DNA of 64,000 nucleotides from Malachius bipustulatus (Eukaryota > Arthropoda > Insecta > Coleoptera > Melyridae), in assembly GCA_910589415.1 (NCBI GenBank), contig OU342637.1, positions 40,144,162-40,208,161 on the forward strand. The letters are read 5' to 3'. The notes under the pieces are model-generated. The model was not told the DNA's origin. It made no database searches and was given only the letters and a program-made list of their open reading frames with translations. The translations under genes and the position numbers were made by a program. This document shows, piece after piece, positions 32,076-43,331 of the stretch; the first letter of the stretch is position 1, and each line of letters starts with the position of its first letter.

Positions 32076-33101
32076 GGAGGGAAGAGTTATGCAACTGTAA
32101 TATGCTGATTACAGAGCTTCCCATTGTTAACGTAAACTTATCTATTATATCCAAATCTATGACTTCCTTTGTTTTATATTTATATTTTAATATCTTTTAT
32201 GTATGAAACTGACCACAAATTCATGGGAACCTTAAAGAACCCTTTGTTTTATATAAATTAGCATAATTCCAGAAGAGTCAATATCCGTTCCCATAGAATC
32301 GAAGATTCTAATGTATGTTAACGATTTCCTTTCCGATAAACGGAAAGTTATAAAATCCCGAAATGTAAAAGGCTCGAGTCAGTTCACTAGATACACTTAG
32401 TACGTCGAGTTCTTTAGTTGTAATCTAATTATTGTTACTGCGTAGTTTTTGTATCTCATGTTCTCAAATAAAACTTTTTAAAAAGGTCTCTATCGTGTTT
32501 GCAAATAAAATTCACGCCAGCGAAAAGAAGGAAGACCACCAGCAGACCAACGGGAGATCGATGTTTGAGCAGACGTGCTGCCCGATTCGATTATTATTAT
32601 TGTTAACTAATTATTGAATGTATTCACCGAAGTTCCGGGAGCCCTTATTGTTATTTTAGTAATATACCTAATACTTTTGAGCTGAGTCGTTAATTACCTA
32701 GTATAATTAACAGCGAGTTATCGTCTTTTAACAATTCAGAAGTGCGATGTAGGACTCACTTCCCTTTCAACTTAAAAACTTTGCGCGGCGGAATACGTTG
32801 ACTGTGAACTATTTAGCGTACCAGTGAAAACGCGGGAACTGATTATTTTACGTTGTACGTTTCGTGCTCGTTTATTATTGTTGGAGTGACGTGTTAATCA
32901 CTTATCGTGCATGGACACTGGACAACAAGAGTATTTGACTAACCGCTCGTAAGTTTATTTCAAATTATTTTACAGACAATAATAATTTGAGTGAATTCCT
33001 AAGTGACATTAATTACATAAACAATAATTACTGTTGAAGTTGATAATTTAGAACTATTTTCCTTTGTGTTACGGTAGTAAAAAAAAGTATATGATATAAA
33101 T

Positions 33102-33821
33102 ATGCCAAGACATAGGAAAAGGGGTAGACGTTCACGTAGGTCCTCGTCTAGTAGTTCTTCTAGTAGTTCTAGCGAAACGAGCTCTTCGAGTAGTTCATCT
33201 TCCTCAAGCAGCTCTGAACGTCAAAAACATTTGAAAAAGAAGGTTAAGAGATTGGAAAAGCAACTAAAGTCGAAGTCAAATCATTATCATGGTAAAATAG
33301 ATAGTGTACATGTGTTTCAAGGTAACTTGGATGGTCTTACTATGGAACAATGGTTACGTACAATAGATTCAACTGGTGATGTTTTTGATTGGGACGACAG
33401 GGCCCGAATATTTTGTATGTCAAATAAACTAAAAGGTAATGCCAGGCATTGGTATAATAACCAAGAAACATTCAATTTAACTTGGCGTGAATGGAAACAA
33501 AAATTGATGGAAGCATTTCCATCTCAAGCGGGTGTTTTCAATAAGCTAAAGGAATTGGTAAACGCAGAGCGAGACAAAAGGCAAAACGTTGTTGATTTTT
33601 ATTACAGAAAGCTCAGTTTAGGTCAAAGCTGTAGGTTAGCTGATTCAGTCATTGTTGACATAATAATAAATACAATTAATGAGCCGTTTGTCAAATCTGG
33701 AGCTCGAGCAGCCAGATGCGCTACCACGGATGCTCTTCTGAAGTTCCTTTCTTCTGAACTTTACAGTCAGTCTGGGTCACGGGAAGTGTGGTTGAAGTGC
33801 AACTTTGCCAGTAGGCAATAG
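33102..33821 (+). CDS. Gag-like protein with SR-rich N-terminus (copy 2)
   Basis: 239 aa, identical to 15683-16402. The leader differs by one base (C in 'tggacactgg', ~32912). Confidence 0.7.
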   Translation: MPRHRKRGRRSRRSSSSSSSSSSSETSSSSSSSSSSSSERQKHLKKKVKRLEKQLKSKSNHYHGKIDSVHVFQGNLDGLTMEQWLRTIDSTGDVFDWDDRARIFCMSNKLKGNARHWYNNQETFNLTWREWKQKLMEAFPSQAGVFNKLKELVNAERDKRQNVVDFYYRKLSLGQSCRLADSVIVDIIINTINEPFVKSGARAARCATTDALLKFLSSELYSQSGSREVWLKCNFASRQ

Positions 33822-34500
33822 GGTATGTCATTTATCCATACTAATAAGGATAAAATGACACACCAAACCCTTTTTTGAATATCAAATAATTAATATTGTT
33901 TATAACTTTTTCTCGTATTTATTTCCAGTATTAGTTCTGTAACCCTTTGTAGTAAGCATTATATTATGAAAACCTTATTCATTAAACAAATAACTAAACT
34001 GGAATGATTTTCGTTCAAAGTATGTCATTTTAGGACAGGCTCCCCTACCTATATCAAGTAAATAAGCCATTGACATGACATGACATGACAAGCAAAGCAT
34101 AAATTGTTGTCAATTTGAAACATCATAACTACTAGCATACTATTATTTCTGTTAGAATTGTTAATTACAAGCTTAAATAATAGGTCAAAAATCAAAATGA
34201 GGAAGACGAAAAAATACTACTCACTCCACAAAACATCACAGAAACTGGAAGTCACTTTTAGAAATACGAATTACCTCAAAAATCTCATTCATTGGAAGTA
34301 ACATTCTGCATAATTATCTGTTAGGTTAAGCACTCTAGGCTAAAATGAAATTTCATCATAACCTAACTATCAGGTAGGTAGTAAGCCCATGTAATCAATT
34401 TGTCAAACTATTAATTATTTGAAACGTCAAATTTTAACGACGCGGTGCGGCATTAACAATTTCTGTTAAAATTATAATTTAGTTTCAAAAATACGTTAAA

Positions 34501-34647
34501 ATGGAAATTGATAGTGAGGAAGAGATACACTGTGTACTTATTCCACCGGATTACTCCAAAATGAAAAATTATTTAGATAAATTAATTTTGAGTGCCACCA
34601 GTAAACTTACAGAAAATTGTCGGGATGAGGGAGCCTTTAAAATTTAA
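34501..34647 (+). CDS. Short acidic ORF, 48 aa (copy 2)
   Basis: Identical to 17082-17228. Confidence 0.3.
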   Translation: MEIDSEEEIHCVLIPPDYSKMKNYLDKLILSATSKLTENCRDEGAFKI

Positions 34648-34692
34648 ATGAGGGTACCTATTGTAGCCTTTTAATAAACGACGCGTGGGTGA

Positions 34693-35147
34693 ACTGCAGC
34701 GACTACCATTAGATACGTACTTGAAAATCCAAAATAATGAGCCGTCGGATGAATTTAAGAGATTGCTTTCTCCAACTGAAAAAAATACTAATAAAAAAAC
34801 TGAAGCGGGTTGTCATAAGAGATAAGAGAGGGGAGGTGTCCCTGTTTTATTTGACAAGGTAACATAGGATGGAGTGACACTTAAGACCGAAACAATTTTT
34901 TTCGAAACTTACAATCCATATTTGTTTGGACAAACTCATTCCGAATCATGCATTATTGAACCATGTGTTTCGTAAACATGTTAATCTTGCGTTAGGTGAC
35001 TCGAAAAAAACTTCTGCTCTCACTTCAACAAAACTTCGGAAACATTTAGCTACTATCTCTCAGATACTGAAAATGGGTAGTGATGATTTAGAGCAAGTGG
35101 CAACATTTATGGGTCATACATACCATGAAAACACACATGAACATCGA
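34693..35147 (+). pseudogene. Tyrosine-recombinase-like relic (copy 2/3 junction)
   Basis: Same motifs and breaks as 17274-17728. Confidence 0.5.
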
Positions 35148-35504
35148 AGAAAAGTAGCTGACCTGGGTCTGTTTTACAAATATTTTAATGGAAAGTGTTC
35201 AAAAGACGTGGTCCGCTTGATCCCACCAAGATCAAGACCGGGCAGATATACACGCCGAGCCGCAGACGCTCATCCGTATCAGGTTCAGCTCGTTACACCT
35301 CGTACCACCCTATTTCAGACTTCTTTTATGTATAGAACCGCATCACTTTGGAATAGCATTCCAAAGGGCGTGTTTCCCGAAGTATACAACCTACAGAGAT
35401 TCAAGGCCAACGTGAATCGATATCTCCGCTCATGCACCGCTCCCAGAGCGTCATAGGGATTTCCCTGCAAAGCATGTGCATTTTCAATTTAAAAAAAAAA
35501 AAAA
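35148..35504 (+). mobile_element. Non-LTR retrotransposon 3' end (copy 3)
   Basis: Poly-A length equals copy 2 and not copy 1. Confidence 0.7.
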
Positions 35505-35616
35505 CAGTGAATGGTATAGATTGTCTAACGATATACAGGGTTAGAACTATTTAAAGGGCCACTACAGGGATATCCTAAACCATTGAAGATACGAGGTCGG
35601 TTAAATTAGAGAAAAG

Positions 35617-35991
35617 TTGTATATATCATATATTCATATATCATCTACCTATGGAGACGAAGCAGCTAGTGTGCTGAAGACATGGGCCAGAGCCAACATC
35701 AAGTTAGCTTCTTACGTGAACAGAAGAATTTTTCTCTTGCGCTGCAAAAACACCGGCATCAGCCCCGCACACATCACCCAGAACCTACGTTGCCTCTACA
35801 CATCGCTGGACTCCAACCCTGACGCAACCCATAGGAAGGCAGACAACTTCATCCACAGGTTGAAAGCTAAGATAATTAAATTAGAGATAGATATAACTCA
35901 AAAACATGTCATTGAACTTAATAACTCACTTGAAAGACTCAAACATAGGGCACGTGAATTAATCCCTTTCAATATAATAAGAATATATTGA
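35617..35991 (+). pseudogene. Penelope-like N-terminal piece (copy 3)
   Basis: Protein text identical to the other copies. Confidence 0.6.
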
Positions 35992-36045
35992 ATATAATAG
36001 AATATAATACTAAACAGGAGCACATTTATAAATATTTTTTTGTCG

Positions 36046-36789
36046 ATGGACTATCAAAATTTTTTGGGAAGTTTAAAACAATACATTATGGATTGTGCGG
36101 AGACTAATATATGCCCGTCTAGTCGTAAATGTGGCTCTGAAGAGAATAAAGGAGGTGGATGTGCAGGTCGTCGGAGAAGTAGGTGCAGTTATTGTCAAGA
36201 GAAGAAGGGTACCTCGTCAAGCCGTAAGCAGTCCACCGAAGCACAGTCCCCTTGCAGAAAAAAGCGACGAAGGGGGTCGTCTCGTTCCAGAAACCGGCGT
36301 TCCCGTTCCAGGAGCCGCAAGGGTGGAAAATCCTCCAAGCGGAAAGCGTGCAGACCTGGCAAGGTGACCAGAAACCCATTTTTTAATTTTCTTCGAGCGT
36401 TAAGGTCTCAACACTGCGATTGGTCGGCGATAAAAATAGCCGAGGAGATAAGCAAACGCTAGTGTGCCATGGACGACAACAAAAGTAAAAAATTGTTCAA
36501 CGAAGCTTGCGGGGCTCCCAAATATAAAATTAGGAGAAAGAGTAGACGGGAGGGTTCACGAAGAGGACGTTCCATCGGTAGAAGCAGGAAGAGTGGTAGA
36601 TCGATGCGGAAGTCACGAAGAAGACGTTCGGCCAGTAGGAGCAGGAAGGCTGGTAGATCGATGCAGAAACGAAGCAGACGTCGCAGTAGAAGCAGCAGGA
36701 AGTCAGGGAAATTATCGCAAAGGCGACGAACAACTAGCAAGGGTAGGCAAAACCGGAGGAAACAGGGCAGATCCGGTTTTCCTGCATGA
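36046..36789 (+). CDS. Protamine-like sperm nuclear basic protein with in-frame TAG (copy 3)
   Basis: TAG at 36460-36462, frame open again to TGA at 36787-36789. Coding text is the same as in copies 1 and 2. Because this unit is truncated downstream, the gene here lacks the errantivirus neighbour but keeps its own flanks. Confidence 0.75.
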
Positions 36790-36973
36790 TTTGAAAACTT
36801 AAAAAGTTTTCTCCTTTGTTTCGATCTAAACTCAAAATTCGTCAATTACATTTATAACAGGAATTTTAACATGATTAGAGATGGCAACAATAGGAGATAC
36901 AATTCTTTGAAACGTCAAAATTATGAAAGAATCAACAACAACATTAATTGGTTAGTCAATACAACCAAATACA

Positions 36974-38160
36974 CTAGACTATAATACGTCCAACTCCGGC
37001 AATTTTACATGCATTTCGAAGGCAGCCGCTGTGGCAGCGCCATCTAGTGTCGCGAGTTGTAACTTACACACTGCACCATAGTGATGTGCAACAGATAACA
37101 GTATCGAGTAGATATTGATACATTAGTCACAAGTATCTGATACGTTGAGTTGATTACTTGATTACTTTTGCTTGCGTGATACTTAATCATTATACCCAGA
37201 CCCCGGACCCGATATTTCTCTATGGGATCGTTGAGTACCTACTGACTAGTTATGCAAGGCTACTTCGGTCCTCTAAGAAAATTAAAAAAAGTAAAAATTT
37301 CAAGCCAGAAAACAAAAAAGGAATAATTATAGAATAGGTATACTTGACTCTTTAAAAATTATAAGTAATAACATAATTATTATTATCAAATAAAAATGTA
37401 AATATGTAACTGTATTACATATAATGAAAAAATACTTGAGATGGAATGTGAAATAAGCAAAAAATTTTTTTTTTCATTTACTTCAGTCTTGTGAGAAAAA
37501 AAAAATGAAGATACCTACATAGGTATACGTATAATACCTACCTAAATATGTATGCTAGAAAACAAAAAAAGAAAAAAAAAACAATAATTATCCTCGTTAC
37601 TCTTTAAAAAATTTAACATATTTTATTAACAAATAAATCTAACTCCGTAGGTAGGTTACCTACTTAACTCTATAATGAAAATGTAGCCCTAAATTGAAGA
37701 TTTATTAGAGAATCTGATAAGTGAAACTGACCAACCGACCGCATGTTTATTGACTGGAATCACACATGGTGGTAGTAGTGGTGTTAGTGGTAGGACTAGT
37801 AGGGTAGGTGGTAGTGTGGCGAAGAGGATTGAAGTATTTCGAATCCCTGATCCCTGTAAGTATCAAGTATCCGAAGTAACCGAAGCTCGATTGTCGTTGC
37901 TGACAGGCCTGGCTCTTGATGGGTTTGGGTTTGTGATTACTGATTACTGGCGAGCGCGAGAGTGGCGAGTATCCGAGTATCGAGTACTTGGCCAGAGGAT
38001 TCGAGTATTTCGAATCCCTCAAGTATCAGATACTAAAGTATCGAATAGATACTATCCGCACACCACTACTATTCATTATTATTATTATTCCGAGCCGCCA
38101 GGTTCGCTAGTGTCGCCTCGCTGCCGGTTTTCAGTCGAAGTTGGACGTATTATAGTCTAG
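36974..38160. mobile_element. Non-autonomous TIR transposon (copy 3)
   Basis: Shares 'tgcttgcgtgata' and 'gactggaatc' with copy 2 but 'ataatacctacc' with copy 1. Confidence 0.7.
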
Positions 38161-38165
38161 CGTAT

Positions 38166-39014
38166 TTGATTTATTCGGACAAACAAATCCCCCAAGACGT
38201 ACAAAGATTGTTGACCCAAGGCCCCAAATTTAGTTTACCGGTAGACAACAAGCACGTTAGAATAAAACACACTTTGGCAGACATTGAGAGCATAATACAG
38301 ACAGCTGACGGGGTAGACAGAGACATTATTAGAGCACAAGCGACCAACATTCTCATCAATTTCATCAACAAAAAAATTCCTAGGGATAGTTTCTTCATAT
38401 CAGTTTTCTATGAGAGCAAAAAATTTCTCAAACAAAACAATGACATAATGGTATCTAGATCTGATAGGGGAAACGTAACAGTCATACAGAGTGTACAAGA
38501 TTACAATCACAAACTAAATGAGCTACTAAGCGACGCAAACGTCTACAAAGAACTAACAACGGACCCGACGATGAAGATACAGAAGCGCAACAATCGACTG
38601 ATCAAGAAGATGGTGACGGACAACTAAATCACAACAGAACAAGGAAAAAAGCTGACCACGTACAAATCCTTGCCGTCCTCCTTCTATGGTTTTCCGAAAA
38701 CACACAAAGAGGGCCTCCCGCTGCGCCCCATCGTCCGTACGATCGACTCCCCAACAACAAAATTGCCAGAGTATTGGGCAGAGATCCTGAAGAATGCGTT
38801 CGACAACTACAATGAATTTGCTATCCCAAACAGCAACGTTTTCGTACAACATATAAATGACTCCCAACTCCCCCTAGGATACAGGATTGTCTCCCTAGAC
38901 GTGGTGTCCTTATTTACACACATCTCCCTGGACCTCACCTTAAGAATAATTTCCGAAGAATGGCAACCCATAATTTTGAGGAAACCGTCATCCTTGCTAA
39001 AGAAAGTCATCTAG
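38166..39014 (+). pseudogene. Penelope-like RT piece (copy 3)
   Basis: One private substitution (Leu to Gln in 'LLTQGPKFSLP'); the same in-frame stop. Confidence 0.75.
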
Positions 39015-39175
39015 AAAAACTATCCTTTCTAAAAATGTGTTACATAAATCAAATACCGAGTATAAACTGAAAAACAGATACAAAAAATCTCAACAATATC
39101 TACTGTTTCCTTTTAAGTAAAGAAATTTCAACTAACATGAGTGAGCCATGTGACGTGAGCCTGACGTGTGCCTGA

Positions 39176-39331
39176 TGCCCGTATTCACAAACGATAATTT
39201 CCTAAATAATTACGTAATTAATTAAATGAGTGAGATGGAGATATGCAGTTTTTTGGCAATAGAATGAGATGGGGAGATCAATAAATTGATTACGTAATTA
39301 TTTAGGAAATTATCGTTTGTGAATACGGGCA
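39176..39331. mobile_element. 156-bp MITE (copy 3)
   Basis: Both arms intact. Confidence 0.85.
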
Positions 39332-39494
39332 TTAGTCTTGGCTTGGAGTCCTCCTAGATAAATTCCTGAATCTAGCAATGTTCTTGTAAATATAAATTAT
39401 CATTATATTCATATTTAATGACAACAATATGTCTGGGTCAGTGAACAACAAAGTCAAGACTACATGAGATAGTTTTGTTCTTCTTTTTCTTTTT

Positions 39495-39721
39495 TTTTAA
39501 AGGAGTGAGCTTCGGTCTTCCCTATGTAGGTAAGACAAAGTCGCTCCGCTCCGGTAATTATGGGTTTGAGCTATTTGCCAACATTACTCAGCCTCAAGTA
39601 TACCATTAAATAGTAGAAAGGACAACACAGACACCCAGAGCTTCACCGAGAATCGAACTCAGTCCGCCGGGTCCAGTGATTCAGCAGACCGCCCACTGAA
39701 CCACTCGGCCACCGGTGTGCT
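39495..39721 (-). mobile_element. tRNA-derived SINE (copy 3)
   Basis: Left duplication 39480-39494, right duplication 39722-39736, both perfect. One body change ('cattactcagcc'). Confidence 0.85.
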
Positions 39722-40273
39722 CTTCTTTTTCTTTTTACACCTCAATCATAACTGAGTGACAGATGATGGAATACCTGCATTGAAGTATAGATAACAACAA
39801 CTGACACCTAACAATGACAAGAAGTAAGATGACATGTCGAACTGCCACCTGCTCTGCTCTCCAAATTTCCATTTTGTTTTTAATTTGTATCTTATCTGCT
39901 TGTTATCAGCACACAGGCAGCCATTTGAAGATCAAAATTAATTAATCATAAAAAAGAACCATGTCATACAGTGTTAGCTGCATATTACAAATTTTAACAA
40001 TGAAGAAGTTCTGCAAATTCAGATTTTAGCGTGTTGTGTTTTTGTGCCATGTTTTCCTGTCCTTGTTTTGTTTTTGTTTTTTTAATTACATGTGAGTCAG
40101 GAAGTAAAATTAAAATAATGTACCATGTTGGATGTGGTGTGCATAGAGGCTTTTCTAATTATCGTTCATGTTAAGAAATAACTTATCAAACAGATCACCT
40201 TGCTGTAAGTACTCTCCTGTTACATATTCAAGTACCTAATTGTTTTAAAAAAAACATTGTAATTTTTAGTTTC

Positions 40274-40300
40274 CTGATGAAGACCTGAACGAGGTCGAAA
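40274..40300 (+). ncRNA. Hammerhead-like core (copy 3)
   Basis: Unchanged from the other copies. Confidence 0.45.
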
Positions 40301-40446
40301 TATAAAAATTTGCATACAAGATCTTTCATTAAAAAAGTGCCCAAAAATCAAGTGACCGCAAGCCCTGAATTACCTACATTTATATATATATATATATATT
40401 TATTGATGAGTTTGGGTGATTTTCGAAAAGTGATGTGGTCCTCAAT

Positions 40447-40474
40447 AGTGTATTTTTTTATTAAAAAATACACT
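40447..40474. repeat. 12-bp-stem hairpin (copy 3)
   Basis: Lies about 100 bp left of the array end. Related terminal sequences recur just right of the array. Confidence 0.75.
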
Positions 40475-40480
40475 AAAATG

Positions 40481-40577
40481 TAGCGTTATGACGTTTGGTT
40501 CGAGCCCAGATGTGGTGGGCTTGCAGCTGGTTGTTGGGAACCAGCCATTGAGGAGTGCAAAGTGTCAAAAAAATTTC
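40481..40577 (+). pseudogene. LINE RT relic, cut by array end (copy 3)
   Basis: Only the first ~97 bp of the relic remain before the sequence changes completely after 40577. Confidence 0.7.
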
Positions 40578-41690
40578 ACTACTCAAACTAGTAGTATTTT
40601 TTCTTCTGAATAAAATGGCGAAAACAAAAAAACAATTGAACATCGCGATTTCGAGATATTTAAAAAAATGTAACTTTTTCAATGGAACACCCTATATATT
40701 TTTGGATGGATCGGTTGCAAATTTTTTTTTAAAGGAAAAAGTCTCTATGCACTATGATCCTAAAATAATAAATTCATTAATTATTCATTATTTTATTACT
40801 CCCAAAGTTGGCTGCGACAATTAATGTAATTTAGTGTACCTACCTACGTAATGTAAGGTAAAAAAATATATCGTTCCTCAATAGTGTATTTTTCAATAAA
40901 AAAGTACACAAAAAAAGGAGTTGTTATATTGAAAAGGATTTAATTTTAAATAAACAAATAACAGAACTTATTGTATGTGTTTTAAATTAAGTCGGCACTA
41001 TTGCTAACTTCGTTATTATTTGAACTAGAAAGTCGGTTAAATTAGCAAACTAGTAGTATTTTTTCTCTTGAATAAAACGATGAAAACAGGAAAACAATTG
41101 AACATCGCGTTTTAGATATATTTTAAAAAATTGATATTTTTTTATGGGACACCTTGTAAATTTTTAGATGGATCGGTTGCAAATTTTTTTTTAAAGGAAA
41201 AAGTCTCTATGCACTATGATCCTAAAATAATAAAATTTTACACAAAAACAAGTTCTGTTATTTGTTTATGTAAAATTAAATCCTGTTCAAGGTAACAACT
41301 CTTATTTTTAGTGTATTTTTTTATTGAAAAATACACTATTGAGGACGACATAATTTTTTTACCTCACATTACGTAGGTACACTAAATTACAATAATTGTC
41401 GCAGCCTACTTTGGGAGTAATAAAATAATGAATAATTAATGAATTTATTATTTTAGGATCATAGTGTATAAAGACTTTTCCCTTTAAAAAAAAAATTGCA
41501 ATCGATCCATCTAAAAATATACAGGGTGTTCCATTAAAAAAATTACATTTTTTTAAATATCTCGAAAACGCGATGTTCAATTGTTTTTCTGCTTTCGTCA
41601 TTTTATTCAGGAGAAAAAATACTACTAGTTTGCTAATTTAACCGACTTTCTAGGTTAAATAATAACGAAGTTAGCAATAGTGCCGACTTA
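40578..41690. repeat. Foldback inverted-repeat element, left end missing
   Basis: Sequence from 'aaactagtagtattttttc' (40586) through 'ggatggatcggttgcaa', 'actatgatcctaaaataataaa' and 'gcgacaatta' to 'cctcaatagtgtattttt' (40875) reappears in inverse order from 41352 to ~41630. A third, shorter direct copy of part of it lies at about 40988-41235. Inner inverted repeats of ~100 bp run 40875-40985 against 41240-41347. The right arm continues outward to 'gccgactta' at 41690, but the matching outer end of the left arm is absent: array sequence ends there instead. No protein is encoded; the 60-90-codon frames are readthrough. Confidence 0.75.
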
Positions 41691-41719
41691 ATATAAAACA
41701 CGGTGTAGAAAATCAACCT

Positions 41720-43331
41720 AGTCAATCGAACATTAAAATCATACAAGATGTAACGTTAAAACCTGTAGGTGAGAAATCCCCAAAATCCACGCAACATTCC
41801 AACTTCAATGAGACAACAAATAACGGAATAAAAATCTTAGAGGAAATAATCAATAATAAAGTCAATCAAATAATCGTCATTCCACACCCTTATTTCAAAC
41901 TTGACGTTAAACAGGAAAATTACGAACACCATAAAATTATCACGGTTAAAATACCAGAAAATAAAAATGCAAAATTTATTATAGAATTCCTTAGAGATTA
42001 TACGGTTTCAAATAAGACATACTGTATGCATTTTCATAATGATTTGCTTCACAAACAATTTAATAAAATTTATTTACAGCATTTCTCAGAATCAAAACTT
42101 AAATTGATTCGCTGTACACAGAAAGTAAATTCAGTACCTGATAAAGAAGAACAAATCATGTTAATAAAAATCCAAAAAATCCATATGACTCTCATGATTA
42201 CAGAAACTGCATCTAAATTTTTTCAAATTGTAAATGTAGATACTTTTACTTTTGATAATATTAATTATTTGACGATGGTAGATTCGTTTACAAAATTTGC
42301 ACAAGCGTATCAAATTGTAGGAAAAACTGCAATAATTGACGTTTCTAACGCATTAATAAAATACTCATCATTCGGTATACCAGAAAAGTTCATTTTAGAT
42401 AATGGCACTAAATTTAATAATGATACCGTAAAAGAAATTCTAAATTTACATGGTATAAAAATTCATTTTACCACCCCTAAACATCATGAATCTAACAGTG
42501 TTGTGGAAAGGTTCCATTCATTCAACAATAATTGAACATCTCAGAATATTGCTAGAAAAATTTCCAAAAGAAAAATCTAATTTAATGAATTACGCCATAA
42601 TTGATTACAATAATTCAATCCATAGTGTTACTAATTTTACGCCATACGAACTAACTTTTGGACAAACGAAATCCAGAAACGCTAATGAAATATTTCTACC
42701 AAAATCATTCTTTAACGAGTATGCAGAAGAACGTAAGAAAAAATTAGAACATGTATACGAGAAAGTGAAGGAATCTCTGGAATCTAATAAAGAAAAAATG
42801 GTTTAAAAAAATAATGATAAAGGAGATACCAGTCAAGAATTTTATTTAGGTCAAACAGTTTTTAAACAAAATCCCAATGTAAGGAACAAAAAACATAATA
42901 AGTTTGTAGGACCCTATGAGATTACTAATTTGTTGGAAAGAAATCGTGTTGAAATTACAAGTAAAAATAATAAAAACAAGAAGGAAATTATTCATATCAA
43001 AGCACTCAATAAACCCCCTCTTTGTTACAGGATCCTCTCCTGCTCAGCAAGTCAACTGACCCGACCAAAATACACAAACTGTAATGACAACCCTGGCCTG
43101 CTACCTCTAAAACTAGGTAATGCCCAGAATAAAATTGACAATTGGTCATTTATTCAGATATTTGATATTAGTAATATAATTAATGAATTTAACATCTTGC
43201 AAACAAAATTTCATGCACTTAAAACTGCATTAGAACGTAATAAAACAAAAGATGGCTATGCCAGAGAATTTTACAATTCCTGTAATCTACTAAATATACT
43301 AAACTGTAGCGGTCGGCTAATTTTTAAGTAA
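41720..43331 (+). pseudogene. Second errantivirus-like relic: integrase and start of env
   Basis: Diverged pol/env text without LTRs. The first frame (to 42535) has integrase core pieces with Asp in 'VNVDTFTF', Asp in 'FILDNGTKF' and Glu in 'NSVVERFHS'. A frameshift near 42520 moves to the next frame ('YNNSIHSVTNFTPYEL'), with TAA at 42804-42806, then 'GQTVFKQNP' and 'KFVGPYEI' (GPY/F-like), and then 'NDNPGLLPLKLG', resembling the N-terminal env region. It is similar in order to the array errantivirus but clearly a different, older lineage. Protease, RT and the rest of env are missing. Confidence 0.8.

Larger units (their letters stand above)
24625..32512 (+). mobile_element. Errantivirus-type LTR retrotransposon (copy 2)
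   Basis: Same LTR pair (24625-25052, 32085-32512), CACG duplications (24621-24624, 32513-32516), PBS (25052-25069) and PPT (32074-32084). The LTR-to-LTR single-base difference is also preserved, which shows that this copy arose by duplication of the locus and not by a second transposition. Confidence 0.95.
17414..34832. repeat. Tandem array unit, copy 2 (17,419 bp)
   Basis: This is the only copy flanked on both sides by other copies. It matches copy 1 across its whole length apart from a few run-length and single-base differences, and matches copy 3 up to 40577. Private changes include T in 'ataatatctacc' (~20118) and G in 'cttctttttgttttt' (~22311, in the right target-site duplication of the SINE). 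All disabling changes in the genes of the unit are shared with copy 1, so they predate the duplication. Confidence 0.97.
34833..40577. repeat. Tandem array unit, copy 3 (partial, 5,745 bp)
   Basis: Identical in layout to the first third of copies 1 and 2. It ends abruptly after 'gtgtcaaaaaaatttc' at 40577, where the other copies continue into a LINE reverse transcriptase relic. It therefore contains the sperm-protein gene, Penelope pieces, MITE, SINE and hammerhead-like core but not the errantivirus. Private changes include 'acccaaggcc' instead of 'accctaggcc' (Leu to Gln in the Penelope ORF, ~38217), 'acgtgtgcctg' (~39168) and 'cattactcagcc' (~39588). Confidence 0.96.
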
